Shown: positions 19,069 to 27,356 of the stretch, piece after piece | How the letters are laid out: each line of letters begins with the position of its first letter | Numbering within the stretch: position 1 is the stretch's first letter | Source: Mucilaginibacter arboris | Lineage (GTDB): Bacteria; Bacteroidota; Bacteroidia; Sphingobacteriales; Sphingobacteriaceae | Assembly: GCF_009754915.1 (NCBI RefSeq) | Contig: NZ_WPIK01000009.1 | Span: 1-64,000, forward strand | Direction: 5' to 3' | DNA length: 64,000 nucleotides | Translations under genes and position numbers: made by a program | The notes under the pieces: model-generated | Told to the model about the DNA's origin: nothing | Database searches by the model: none | Seen by the model: the letters and a program-made list of their open reading frames with translations, nothing else

Positions 19069-20523
19069 ATGTACCCAGTTATTGCTAAATACTATTGCCT
19101 TGCGTTTATTTTTATAACTTTTGCCCTGTTAAGTTCCTGCGGAGGCAACAGTAGCAATACTTCCAGTCTGCCTGTAAACTCAACTTCGGTAAGTTATGGA
19201 GGGAATTATCATACTGTACAAACTATTAACGAAGATTTTGAGCAGGGGCATAAAGCTGCTTATGCAAACGGTACCGTTAATTTAAAAACCGGTAAATGGT
19301 TTTTTGCAGATGCACTGATTGCCAACAGCGAAGCAGATTTCAAAACAGGCAGTCAGGCTGTCCGTATAAAAAACAACGGTAAAATCAGTATGCTTTTTGA
19401 GGTGGAAGGCGCTGCTTCGGTAACCCTAAAACATGCTGCTTACGGAAACGACGGCGCTTCTTCCTGGGCTTTGTTTGTTGTAGTAAACGGAGATAAAACC
19501 TATAAGCAAACCGGTGCCACGATAACCAGCAGCAGACATACCTTAAAAACCGTTACTTTTAACATTCATAAAACGGGAAGGCTCCGGTTCGAGATCAGAA
19601 AGCTTACGGGCGGTAAAAACCGGATCAATCTGGATGATTTTACCATTACCGGTACGCAGGATATTAAAAGCGAGGCAGGCACGTCGGTTAGCACCGGCGA
19701 TACCATTGTTTACACCAAGCCAACAGGTACAGATTCTGTTGCTGCTAACGATAATAATAATTTGTTATGCGGTAACCCGAGCGGTGCAACGGCTGATTTA
19801 AGCAATTATAACAACTACCTTATCAACCAAAAATATTATACGGAAAGTTACAGCCGCGACAGGTGCGGGCCGAACTGGGTTTGCTGGCATTTGGATGCCG
19901 CAGATCTGGGCAGCACCAACCGTTTAAATAATTTTCGGCCAGATACCAAATTGCCTGCCGATTGGTACGAGGCGCAGGATTACAGCTATAAAAATTCTGG
20001 TTTTGATAAAGGCCACAATTGCCCTTCGGGCGACCGGACAAATACAACTGATGCCAATTCGGCCACTTTCCTGATGGATAACATTGTACCGCAGGCGCCG
20101 TACAATAACCAGCGCACCTGGGAGCACCTGGAGGATTATTGCCGGACGCAGGTGCAACAAGGCAAGGAGGTTTACGTGATGATGGGCAGTTATGGTACGG
20201 GCGGAACGGGTTCTAAAGGTTATGCTACAACAATTGATGAAGGCAGGATTAATGTACCTGCCCGGATCTGGAAAGTTGCAGTAATTATTCCAAACGGAAA
20301 CAATGATTTAAAAAGGATTAATCGAAATACTACCGTTATTGCGGTTGATACACCGAATGATAACGGCATAGGCCCAAACTGGATGCAGTATGTTTGTACC
20401 ATAAGGGATATCGAAAAAAACACCGGTTATAACCTGCTTTCCAGTTTGCCAAAGCCAGTTCAGGATGCGATAGAAGTTATCCGTTTTACCGGAACACCAA
20501 AACGAAATACGTATTATCCTTAA
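19069..20523 (+). CDS. Secreted DNA/RNA non-specific endonuclease (NucA type), lipoprotein
   Basis: 484-aa protein. A lipobox LLSSC gives a lipidated C24, so it should sit on the cell surface or in the periplasm. Residues about 50-200 form a beta-rich accessory domain. From about 240 on there is a non-specific endonuclease domain with the active-site motif DKGHNCPSGDR at 313-323 (catalytic H316) and the downstream metal-binding asparagine in PQAPYNNQRTWEHLE. Such enzymes cut DNA and RNA with Mg2+ and are often used for nutrient scavenging or DNA processing. The stop is followed at once by an inverted pair of the dispersed 12-mer (20523-20566). Confidence 0.9.
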   Translation: MYPVIAKYYCLAFIFITFALLSSCGGNSSNTSSLPVNSTSVSYGGNYHTVQTINEDFEQGHKAAYANGTVNLKTGKWFFADALIANSEADFKTGSQAVRIKNNGKISMLFEVEGAASVTLKHAAYGNDGASSWALFVVVNGDKTYKQTGATITSSRHTLKTVTFNIHKTGRLRFEIRKLTGGKNRINLDDFTITGTQDIKSEAGTSVSTGDTIVYTKPTGTDSVAANDNNNLLCGNPSGATADLSNYNNYLINQKYYTESYSRDRCGPNWVCWHLDAADLGSTNRLNNFRPDTKLPADWYEAQDYSYKNSGFDKGHNCPSGDRTNTTDANSATFLMDNIVPQAPYNNQRTWEHLEDYCRTQVQQGKEVYVMMGSYGTGGTGSKGYATTIDEGRINVPARIWKVAVIIPNGNNDLKRINRNTTVIAVDTPNDNGIGPNWMQYVCTIRDIEKNTGYNLLSSLPKPVQDAIEVIRFTGTPKRNTYYP

Positions 20524-20566
20524 TGCTTCTTTTATCAGCATAATTTTTATCCGGTAAAAGAAGCAT
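20523..20566. repeat. Inverted pair of the TAAAAGAAGYAT motif
   Basis: Reverse copy at 20523-20534 and forward copy at 20555-20566, with 20 nt between. The reverse copy overlaps the nuclease stop codon by one base. The two arms can pair as a hairpin and may act as a terminator after the nuclease gene. Confidence 0.75.
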
Positions 20567-20678
20567 CGACATAAAATTATCGACCTAAAATATAATTACT
20601 ACAGAAGCAAAGCCAACAGCAGTTAAAACATATAATTCTAAACAATGTATTTACTACACTTAAACTTAAACAAAAAGT

Positions 20679-22211
20679 ATGAATAAAATTAGCCGTTATA
20701 CCCAATTTGTCTTGTTTTCTTTATTGGTTTTGCTGGTGATAAACGGATGCAAGAAAAAGCCGCATTCCGAAATGGCAAAAATTATTGGTAATAAGTATAA
20801 AAATAATAAGGTTTATAAACAACTCGTTCCCGACGAGTTTTCACCGGTTTTTCAGCAGATGCTGATCGAGAAAAAATCATTGATGACCAATCCTCAGCTT
20901 ATTTCTGCTTTTTATCAGCAGAATGATTATGAGCCGGTTTTTGTACTGCAGCATCTGCCCAAAGATGAACTTGAGGTAGTAGAAAATTATTATCAGCATG
21001 CAGCAGAACATGGTTTGGACCCTAAAATGTTTCAGGCAGCACAAATCGATTCGCTATTAAAAAAAATAGCCGATAAAAACAGCATCAAAACAAAAGAAGA
21101 AGCCTACAAAACATTGGCAGAACTGGAAATAGTAACAGCTAATTCTTTAATTAATTACAGCAATGCGTTGCAGTTTGGTGTCATCAGCCCAAAGAAAATT
21201 TATGCGCGTTACTTTACCGAAACCAAAAGGCCGGATAGTTTAAGCATGAACCATGTTTTTGAAGTAAAAGATTTAAAGGCTTTTTTGGATAGCATTCAGC
21301 CTAAAAATCCGCAGTATATAGCTTTGCAAAAAGCATTGGCGATGGGCGAAACCGCACCGGGAATGACTAAGATTGAAACAGAACGCATTTTAAAAGTGAA
21401 CCTGGAACGTTTACGCTGGAAGAACAAACCGAAAGAAGACCGTTATGTGCTGGTAAACATTGCCAATTTTGGTTTAAATGTGATAGACCACGACTCATCA
21501 ATTTTAAGCATGAAAGTTTGTGTGGGCGAAGGAAGGAACAAATCTTATACAAATAAACTCGAAGAATACAGCGAAGATGATAAAGTACGCGATGTTCCTT
21601 TCAGTCGCGAAACGCCTCAATTAAATAGTGAAATTTACAGTGTTCAGGTGAATCCGGTTTGGAATATTCCGGAAAGTATTGCCTCAAACGAGATTATAAA
21701 AGATGCTGCCGCCGATCCTTATTATTTATCGAACAAAAATATTGATGTGTACGAGAATGGCAAAAAGGTAGAAAATCCCGAAACGATCAACTGGGCTTCT
21801 GTTTCTAAAAATAATATGCCTTACAGTTTCAAACAGCAATCCGGCGAGGGAAATGCCCTGGGGAAAATCAAATTTTTATTCCCCAATAAAAGCAGTGTTT
21901 ACCTGCACGATACGCCTGCACAAGCAGCTTTTAAACAATCTATGCGGGCAGTAAGCCACGGTTGTGTTAGGCTGGAAAAACCACTCGAATTAGCTCACGT
22001 TTTATTTGGCGACGGGAAAAAATACGAGCAAATAGAAAACGATATGCAGGAAACTGACCCAACGGCCACTAATATTTCTTTACCTAAAAAAGTTCCTGTT
22101 TACATTACTTATGTTACGTGTTGGGCAGAAAACGGAAAGTTAGTTTACCGGCCGGATGTTTACGGTTTGGATATTGTACTTTATACGCATATCCAAAAAA
22201 TGTTGTCGTAA
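20679..22211 (+). CDS. L,D-transpeptidase, YcbB-like lipoprotein
   Basis: 510-aa cell-wall enzyme. LLVINGC gives a lipidated C24. A helical N-terminal scaffold domain (about 70-250) is followed by a YkuD catalytic domain with PFSRETPQLNSEIYSVQVNPVWNIPESI and the active-site block AVSHGCVRLEKPLELA, the catalytic cysteine lying at about residue 427. Such enzymes form 3-3 crosslinks in peptidoglycan or attach proteins to it, acting in the periplasm. The TAA stop is also the first three bases of a copy of the dispersed 12-mer. It converges with a second YkuD-type gene only 9 nt away. Confidence 0.92.
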   Translation: MNKISRYTQFVLFSLLVLLVINGCKKKPHSEMAKIIGNKYKNNKVYKQLVPDEFSPVFQQMLIEKKSLMTNPQLISAFYQQNDYEPVFVLQHLPKDELEVVENYYQHAAEHGLDPKMFQAAQIDSLLKKIADKNSIKTKEEAYKTLAELEIVTANSLINYSNALQFGVISPKKIYARYFTETKRPDSLSMNHVFEVKDLKAFLDSIQPKNPQYIALQKALAMGETAPGMTKIETERILKVNLERLRWKNKPKEDRYVLVNIANFGLNVIDHDSSILSMKVCVGEGRNKSYTNKLEEYSEDDKVRDVPFSRETPQLNSEIYSVQVNPVWNIPESIASNEIIKDAAADPYYLSNKNIDVYENGKKVENPETINWASVSKNNMPYSFKQQSGEGNALGKIKFLFPNKSSVYLHDTPAQAAFKQSMRAVSHGCVRLEKPLELAHVLFGDGKKYEQIENDMQETDPTATNISLPKKVPVYITYVTCWAENGKLVYRPDVYGLDIVLYTHIQKMLS

Positions 22212-22220
22212 AAGAAGTAT

Positions 22221-23042
22221 TTACAGCATGGCCTGTAACGGGCCATGCGTATTGTTTGCCCCCGGAAATAAGTAGTTGGCTACAAAGCTCTGGTCTAAAT
22301 ATTTAGAATGATATTTACTGTCGGAGCCATTAATAAATAACACTGTTTTATTTTGAATGGTGTTGATAATGGTAGAAGCAAGTTCAGGCGCAACAGCAGG
22401 GCAGCCAAAACTTCTGCCTAAACGGCCCATCGAATTAATGGTTTGCTGACTAACATAATCAGCAGCATGTACTACAATATCACGCTGGCGGGCATTAGAG
22501 TTAAAATTGGCATCCATTCCATCCAAACGAAGTGAACGGCCGTGTTTGCCAGTATAAATTTCGCCGGTTAAGTAAAAGCCTAAACTGCTTTGGTGTGAAC
22601 TGTCAATGTTAGAAAATTGATTGGCCATATCATCACCACTACCTTGTCCGTGTGCAACCCAGGTATTCATCAGCAAAGTTGCATCCTGCAGGTTGATGAT
22701 CCACATCCGCTTGGTATGGCTTGGCTTATTAAAATCTACAATGGTAATAATGGATTTATCATCATTTAAGTTGCCTGCTTTTTTAAGGTTATAATACCCG
22801 GTAACGGCCTTTGCAAAAACACTGGCATCTAAACCGGAAGCATACAGGTTGGCAGTTTGATAAATATTGGTTAAGTAAGCAGAATATAAAACTTCTGAAG
22901 GAGAGAATGCCTTTTTACCGCGGGCATTTACAGAAGTGTTTTTGGTTTTAAAATTTAAGAATGATTTAGGGCTTGAACCCAATATAGTAACAGAAAGGGC
23001 AACAGAAAGTAAAATTGATTTTTTAAAAAAATTTTGATTCAT
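22221..23042 (-). CDS. Murein L,D-transpeptidase catalytic-domain protein (YkuD_2 type)
   Basis: 273-aa exported protein with an N-terminal signal segment (ILLSVALSVTILGSSP). The catalytic part has WINLQDATLLMNTWVAHGQGSG, a GKHGRSLRLDGMD stretch, VVHAADYVS and the active-site GRSFGCPAV at about residues 212-220. This is the YkuD_2 variant common in Bacteroidota, distinct from the YcbB-like enzyme that converges on it. It should act on peptidoglycan in the periplasm. The substrate preference is not visible. Confidence 0.88.
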   Translation of the reverse strand: MNQNFFKKSILLSVALSVTILGSSPKSFLNFKTKNTSVNARGKKAFSPSEVLYSAYLTNIYQTANLYASGLDASVFAKAVTGYYNLKKAGNLNDDKSIITIVDFNKPSHTKRMWIINLQDATLLMNTWVAHGQGSGDDMANQFSNIDSSHQSSLGFYLTGEIYTGKHGRSLRLDGMDANFNSNARQRDIVVHAADYVSQQTINSMGRLGRSFGCPAVAPELASTIINTIQNKTVLFINGSDSKYHSKYLDQSFVANYLFPGANNTHGPLQAML

Positions 23043-23378
23043 GTATTTTCTTGTTTTAGGCGTTGGATTACTATACGTAAATATAAGGTACTTGGTTTAT
23101 ATAATTAAATTAATGTAGTTTAAATGCTGCACTAATTGTACTTTTTTACAGTAAAATGTATTTTATATTATACGCTGATACTTTATTTTTATTGTTTAAA
23201 AGCTTAAAATAATTTTATTACTTTAAGCTTTATTGCAGCAATAGTTTTGTACTTGGTCCCAATAAATTTTCTGATGTAAAAGTCTTTTGTTCCTGCAATT
23301 TTTTAAAAACCTACCGTTATTTTTACTGTTATAAGTTTACCAATGTTTATTAACCGTTTACCTTAAAATCTTTAAATT
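23043..23378. other. Intergenic region with a 10-bp inverted repeat
   Basis: 336 nt between the divergent YkuD_2 gene and a small lysine-rich gene. Arms at 23199-23208 and 23222-23231 (AAAGCTTAAA / TTTAAGCTTT) form a 10-bp hairpin. The rest is AT-rich leader sequence. I see no strong promoter pair and no copy of the dispersed motif. Confidence 0.45.
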
Positions 23379-23498
23379 ATGGCTACTAAAGAAAAATCAA
23401 AATCTGAGGATGCAAAAACATTAAAGGATCCTAAAGCATCTAAAGACGAAAAAAGCAAGGCAGGCAAAGATTTAGCAAGCAGCAAAAAGAAAAAATAG
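23379..23498 (+). CDS. Small lysine-rich hypothetical protein
   Basis: 39-aa ORF starting at ATG and ending in TAG, followed at 23 nt by a strong terminator. The product is almost all Lys, Ser, Asp, Glu and Ala (MATKEKSKSEDAK at the start, SSKKKK at the end) and should be disordered and basic. Similar short Lys-rich ORFs with their own terminator occur in Bacteroidota. I cannot assign a function. The terminator placed right after it supports a real transcript. Confidence 0.55.
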   Translation: MATKEKSKSEDAKTLKDPKASKDEKSKAGKDLASSKKKK

Positions 23499-23520
23499 CT
23501 TTGCAATTGGTTTTACCTGA

Positions 23521-23547
23521 AAAACCCCTGATAAAGGGGTTTTTTTA
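23521..23547 (+). terminator. Rho-independent terminator
   Basis: Stem AAAACCCC (23521-23528) pairs with GGGGTTTT (23536-23543), followed by a T run. It ends the transcript of the small lysine-rich gene and also separates it from the GntP permease. Confidence 0.85.
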
Positions 23548-23607
23548 TGGACCTGTTTTTCAAAAAAATCACAAACCAATTTTTACTGCCTAAAAGAAGC
23601 ATCTTAA

Positions 23608-24945
23608 ATGTATGTTTATAAAAATTTACGCATGACTTTTTTTATCATCAGCCTCCTCATTTTAGCGCTCATTGTGCTGATCGGCTGGCTCAAAATCCAT
23701 CCTTTCCTTGCATTTCTGCTGGTTTCGGTACTTGCGGCTTTGTTGCTGGGCATCCCGTTAAATAAAGTAGCGGCTTCGATAGAAAAAGGAATTGGCGACA
23801 TGCTTGGCTCTATCGCCATCATCATTACGCTTGGGGCAATGTTGGGCAAGCTGGTTGCAGACAGTGGCGCAGCACAAAAAATAGCAGCCGTAATGATGCA
23901 GGTTTTCGGTACCAGATACATTCGTTTAGCTTTGATGTTAACCGGATTAATTATCGGCATGCCTTTGTTTTACGGCGTTGGTTTTGTGCTGATGGTCCCG
24001 CTGATCTTTTCTATCGCTTATAAATACAAACTGCCTGCGGTTTATCTGGGTTTGCCCATGCTGGCATCGTTATCCGTAACACATGGTTTTTTACCGCCGC
24101 ATCCATCGCCAACGGCAATGGTTTTTCAGTTTCATGCAGATATGGGCATTACTTTATTGTATGGAATTGTGATTGCCATTCCGGCAGTCGTTATTTCAGG
24201 TTTGTTTTTTTCGGGATTTTTAAAGAAAATATCTTCGCAACCCTTACAAGCTTTTGTAGCCGTAGAACTGCCGGAAAACCAGTTGCCCGGAACGGCAAAC
24301 AGCTTTTTAACGGCACTTTTACCCGTTATTTTACTGATGGCTTTAACCTTGCTTCCGCTTGCCTTTCAGCTTGGCCCTGCTGTTAAAAACCTGTTTTCTT
24401 TTCTGGCTGCACCATCTATTGTACTGCTGATCGCTTTGATATTTGCTACTTTTTCGCTTGGTGTTTTCCAGAAAAAAAATATAGGAAAACTGATGGACAT
24501 TTACGGTGATGCCATTAAAGACATTGCTTCTATTTTGCTTATTATCGGCGGTTCCGGAGCATTAAAACAAGTGCTTACCGATAGCGGCGCCAGCAACGAT
24601 ATTGCCGCCTTGCTACAAGGCTTTAACCTGCAACCTTTGCTTTTAGGCTGGCTGATTGCGGCCATTATCCGGGTTTGTATTGGTTCTGCAACGGTTGCCG
24701 GTTTAACCGCTGCCGGCATTATTATGCCGCTGATGGTTGCTACACATACCAACCCTAACCTCATGGTTTTATCCATTGGTGCGGGCAGCCTGATGTTTTC
24801 GCACGTGAATGATTCTGGTTTTTGGTTGTATAAAGAATACTTCAACCTTAGCATTAAAAATACGTTATTGTCGTGGTCAATTATGGAAACGCTGGTTGCT
24901 TTTATTGGCTTAGCCGGCGTATTGATCCTGAACATTTTTGTATAG
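23608..24945 (+). CDS. GntP-family gluconate-type permease
   Basis: 445-aa inner-membrane transporter with about 12 hydrophobic segments. GWLKIHPFLAFLLVSVLAALLLGIPLNKVAASIEKGIGDMLGSIAIIITLGAMLGKLVADSGAA is a clear GntP start, and GFLPPHPSPTAM and VRVCIGSATVAGLTAAGIIMP-like blocks follow. The family carries gluconate and related sugar acids with protons. No sugar-acid catabolic gene lies beside it, so the substrate stays open. An ATG eight codons in (23632, MTFFIISLL) is a plausible alternative start. Copies of the dispersed 12-mer lie 5 nt before the start and directly after the stop. Confidence 0.9.
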   Translation: MYVYKNLRMTFFIISLLILALIVLIGWLKIHPFLAFLLVSVLAALLLGIPLNKVAASIEKGIGDMLGSIAIIITLGAMLGKLVADSGAAQKIAAVMMQVFGTRYIRLALMLTGLIIGMPLFYGVGFVLMVPLIFSIAYKYKLPAVYLGLPMLASLSVTHGFLPPHPSPTAMVFQFHADMGITLLYGIVIAIPAVVISGLFFSGFLKKISSQPLQAFVAVELPENQLPGTANSFLTALLPVILLMALTLLPLAFQLGPAVKNLFSFLAAPSIVLLIALIFATFSLGVFQKKNIGKLMDIYGDAIKDIASILLIIGGSGALKQVLTDSGASNDIAALLQGFNLQPLLLGWLIAAIIRVCIGSATVAGLTAAGIIMPLMVATHTNPNLMVLSIGAGSLMFSHVNDSGFWLYKEYFNLSIKNTLLSWSIMETLVAFIGLAGVLILNIFV

Positions 24946-25008
24946 ATGCTTCTTTTACCGGTATAAAATGTTCAACTTACGCTTCAATAATTTAAATTAA
25001 AACTATTT

Positions 25009-25323
25009 ATGGGATTCGATCAATATCACGAGCCAGCGCACGAGCTACCGGAAAAAACAAGGACTTTTGCCCGGATGATTGCTTCTTTAACCGAAGAAGC
25101 CGAAGCGATCAACTGGTACGAACAACGCATTGCAGTAGAAAAAGACGAGCAGGCAAAAGCCATCATGAAAAATGCGCAAAAAGAAGAATTTAAGCATTTT
25201 GGAATGGATTTGGAATTTCTGTTGAGGCAAAAACCAATTTGGCGGGAAACGATTCAGGCAATATTATTTAAAGATGGAGATATTGTTGAATTGGGAGAAA
25301 AAGGCGAAGAAGCGACGGATTAA
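25009..25323 (+). CDS. Encapsulated-ferritin-like protein (EncFtn family)
   Basis: 104-aa protein matching the encapsulin-associated ferritin family: HEPAHELPEKTR at the start, SLTEEAEAINWYEQR at about 26-40 and AQKEEFKHFGMDLEFLL at about 56-72. By alignment from memory, the ferroxidase ligands correspond to E29, E32, E60 and H63, with W36 and Y37 also kept. The family forms an annular decamer that oxidises Fe(II) inside an encapsulin shell. No encapsulin gene lies next to it, and the C-terminus (KDGDIVELGEKGEEATD) has no obvious shell-targeting peptide. It may work as a free ferroxidase or the shell gene may lie elsewhere. Confidence 0.82.
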   Translation: MGFDQYHEPAHELPEKTRTFARMIASLTEEAEAINWYEQRIAVEKDEQAKAIMKNAQKEEFKHFGMDLEFLLRQKPIWRETIQAILFKDGDIVELGEKGEEATD

Positions 25324-25402
25324 AAAGAGTTGCCGGTTCTGGGTTGCCTGTTGCCTGTTTAAAAAAGAAAAACCAACTAAACGCAGAAAGTATTAAACTG
25401 GT

Positions 25403-25570
25403 CGGGATTTGCAATCCCGATCTTTGAGCTGGGGATTTCTAATCACTATTGTACGAAAGAGCTTAAGGAGCTTTGTACATTTTTGTTGGATCATGCTTCT
25501 GGTCGGGATTTGCAATTTAAACTGGTCGGGATTTGTAATCCCGATCTTTGAGCCACGGATTTGTAATCCA
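25403..25570. repeat. REP-like palindromes upstream of the RAYT gene
   Basis: CGGGATTTGCAATCCCG at 25403-25419 and CGGGATTTGTAATCCCG at 25527-25543 are near-perfect palindromes. Each is followed by TCTTTGAGC and a second GGATT...AATC half-palindrome. A truncated unit (CGGGATTTGCAATTT) lies at 25504. These look like the REP units that the adjacent RAYT-type transposase would recognise. Units of the same kind occur in reverse order after the gene. Confidence 0.85.
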
Positions 25571-25588
25571 ATTTTATAAATTTTAAAC

Positions 25589-26125
25589 ATGGGTTTTAAA
25601 TACAAAGTCAGCAACAACGGAATTTATTTTATGACAGTTACCGTTATTGACTGGATTGATGTTTTTACCCGTAAAGAACTGGCAGAAATTGTAATAGAAA
25701 GTTTAAAATACTGCCAGAAAGAAAAAGGCCTGGTGTTATACGCTTGGTGTTTAATGCCCAGCCATTTGCATTTAATTGCTTCTGCAGAGGAAAATACAAA
25801 GCTTTCTGATATCCTGCGCGACTTTAAAAAGTTTACTTCTAAAAGTATTGTTGCTGTAATCAAAGAAATTAATGAAAGCCGGAAAGAATGGTTATTGGAT
25901 AAATTTGAATTTGCCGGAAGGACCAATTTTAAAAACAAGGAATATAAATTCTGGCAGGATGGCTTTCACCCGATAGAATTAGACACCAATGCGATGATGG
26001 GACAAAAGCTGGATTATTTGCATTATAATCCGGTGGCGGCTGGTATTGTTTACGAACCAGAACATTACGTTTATAGTTCGGCTATTAATTATGCCGGGCA
26101 ACAGGGGTTGATTATGTTTTGTTGA
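25589..26125 (+). CDS. REP-associated tyrosine transposase (RAYT), frameshifted at the C-terminus
   Basis: 178-aa Y1/HUH single-strand transposase. HLHLI with H59 and H61 is the HUH metal site, LDYLHYNP at about 141-148 supplies the catalytic tyrosine (probably Y143), and CLMPSHLHL and FWQDGFHPIEL are family blocks. It is flanked by REP-like palindromes in opposite orientations, as for RAYTs that process REP hairpins. The C-terminus ends QQGLIMFC because one G is missing. The downstream tandem copy of the same sequence has that base and reads QQGLIDVLLME before its stop. The loss is only at the extreme end, so activity may survive. Confidence 0.9.
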   Translation: MGFKYKVSNNGIYFMTVTVIDWIDVFTRKELAEIVIESLKYCQKEKGLVLYAWCLMPSHLHLIASAEENTKLSDILRDFKKFTSKSIVAVIKEINESRKEWLLDKFEFAGRTNFKNKEYKFWQDGFHPIELDTNAMMGQKLDYLHYNPVAAGIVYEPEHYVYSSAINYAGQQGLIMFC

Positions 26126-26373
26126 TGGAATAGTAGGATTAGAAATCCTTAGCTCAAGGATCGGGATTGCAAATCCCGACCAGCAGGGACAAAAGCTGGA
26201 TTATTTGCATTATAATCCGGTGGCGGCCGGTATTGTTTACGAACCAGAACATTACGTTTATAGTTCGGCTATTAATTATGCCGGGCAACAGGGGTTGATT
26301 GATGTTTTGTTGATGGAATAGTAGGATTAGAAATCCTTAGCTCTGAGGACGGGATTGCAAATCCCGACCAGCA
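25999..26373 (+). repeat. Tandem duplication of the RAYT 3' end and REP unit (about 187 bp twice)
   Basis: Copy 1 (25999-26185) and copy 2 (26186-26373) are nearly identical, beginning with GGGACAAAAGCTGG and ending with the REP palindrome and CCAGCAGGG. Copy 1 is part of the transposase gene and has a 1-nt deletion. Copy 2 lacks the gene start but keeps the original reading frame end. GGG microhomology sits at the junction. Confidence 0.92.
26136..26366. repeat. REP-like palindromes downstream of the RAYT gene
   Basis: Two units, each with GGATTAGAAATCC (26136-26148 and 26324-26336) followed by CGGGATTGCAAATCCCG (26162-26178 and 26350-26366). Their order is the reverse of the upstream units, so the transposase gene lies between inverted REPs. 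Confidence 0.85.
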
Positions 26374-26448
26374 GGGGTTTGTAAATACGTCCTTCCAGTA
26401 ACGGATTTCTAATTCTATTTATAAAACAACTCATACTTCTTTTACCAC

Positions 26449-26640
26449 CTAATTTTTAGTAAACTCAGAAGTAGTATGAAACTCAATTTCCGGGAAATCA
26501 CGTTTAGCTAAATTAATCATGTAATCATTATCAGCTAAAAAAACAGTATTGCCGTCTTTATCGGTGCTGATCTGGTATTGTTTGCGATACACTTCTCTTC
26601 CATTTTCTTTTTATCGGTAGAGGAGGTTACCAATTGGAAC
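26449..26640 (-). pseudogene. Decayed duplicate of the prfC 3' end
   Basis: This stretch aligns with the last part of the intact prfC gene (27,357 to about 27,545) at an offset of about 908 bp, with a matching stop codon (26449-26451) and the conserved tail [10 protein letters not shown]. The copies differ at many positions, and two indels near 26,590-26,620 break the frame. The match also includes the 12-mer copy just outside the stop. It is a remnant of a second, diverged prfC tail left beside the DUF4160/DUF2442 pair. Confidence 0.88.
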
Positions 26641-26721
26641 CAAAAAATCCGAATTTGTAACTAAGGGTATTAGAAAGAATAAATCTAATAGAGCTTATGT
26701 ACAGATTAGAACGATAATTAT

Positions 26722-26729
26722 TACTTTTG
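26722..26729 (+). promoter_or_regulatory. Candidate -7 box of the DUF4160 gene
   Basis: TACTTTTG fits the Bacteroidota -7 consensus TAnnTTTG. It ends 6 nt before the preferred ATG at 26736, so the mRNA would have almost no leader. I see no clear -33 TTG at the usual spacing. Confidence 0.4.
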
Positions 26730-26735
26730 AGTTGT

Positions 26736-26990
26736 ATGCCAACAGTTTTATTTATTTGGGGATGGAGGCTTTATTTTTACGCAAATGAAAACAAGGAGCC
26801 AATTTATATCCATGCTGAGAAAGGCGATATGGATTGCAAATATTGGATTTTAGTTGATGAAATGGATATAAAAGAAGAGTTTAGTTATAACATGTCGCCA
26901 AAAGATAAACGAGAAATAAGGAAGATCATATTTCAAAACTTTGATACGATAGCAGATTCCTGGAATAATTTTTTTAAAAAGACAACATGA
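26736..26990 (+). CDS. DUF4160 domain protein
   Basis: 84-aa protein. MPTVLFIWGWRLYFYANENKEPIYIHAEKGDMDCKYWI is the DUF4160 signature (normally MPTVLRxxGYRFFFYSNEHxPPHVHVxK), with the family's HVHV-type site appearing as YIHAEKG. I chose the ATG at 26736 over an upstream TTG at 26727 because the family starts at MPTV. It overlaps the DUF2442 gene by 4 nt. The two families commonly occur as a pair and are suspected to form a toxin-antitoxin-like module, but no activity is established as far as I know. Confidence 0.82.
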   Translation: MPTVLFIWGWRLYFYANENKEPIYIHAEKGDMDCKYWILVDEMDIKEEFSYNMSPKDKREIRKIIFQNFDTIADSWNNFFKKTT

Positions 26991-27220
26991 TAGCTACACA
27001 TAAAATAGAGGCCATTCATTTCAATAAAGATTTTATTATGCTAACTATTGATGGTAATGAACTTACCATACCTTTAGATAAGTTATCTGCTAAACTTCAA
27101 GCTGCAACTGATGTAGAAAGGGCAATGTACAGAATTTCTCCTTCGGGTTATGGCATACATTGGCCTTTAATAGACGAAGATCTTTCTATTAATGGTATTC
27201 TTAGGGATTTTGCAAAATAG
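26987..27220 (+). CDS. DUF2442 domain protein
   Basis: 77-aa protein with the DUF2442 pattern: an N-terminal HKIEAIHFNKDFIMLTIDGNELTIPLDKLSAKLQAAT and a C-terminal YGIHWPLIDEDLSINGIL. Its start overlaps the stop of the DUF4160 gene (ATGA). The pair sits between the decayed and the intact prfC tails and so looks like cargo of a small insertion. A regulatory or antitoxin-like role is inference from gene pairing only. Confidence 0.82.
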   Translation: MIATHKIEAIHFNKDFIMLTIDGNELTIPLDKLSAKLQAATDVERAMYRISPSGYGIHWPLIDEDLSINGILRDFAK

Positions 27221-27251
27221 CTTCTTTGCCGTCGCTACCAACAAACAACCC

Positions 27252-27352
27252 ATACTTCTTTTAGCACCTAATTCTACTGGTCGGGATTTGTAATCCCGTC
27301 CTTCTAGCTACGGATTTTCAATCCTGTTATAATCAACCTAATACTTCTTTTA
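27252..27352. repeat. Two motif copies and a REP-like unit after DUF2442
   Basis: Reverse copies of the 12-mer (ATACTTCTTTTA) occur at 27252-27263 and 27341-27352. A REP palindrome CGGGATTTGTAATCCCG occupies 27282-27298, with a degenerate second arm at about 27311-27325. The second motif copy matches the one next to the prfC remnant at 26433. Confidence 0.8.
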
Positions 27353-27356
27353 CCAC

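Noticed and set aside
26460-26640. A second functional release factor gene
   Set aside because: Only the last part aligns with prfC, and two indels break the frame.
25397-27300. Possible CRISPR array from repeated CGGGATT palindromes
   Set aside because: Units are irregularly spaced, alternate in orientation and flank a RAYT transposase. There are no regular spacers and no cas genes.
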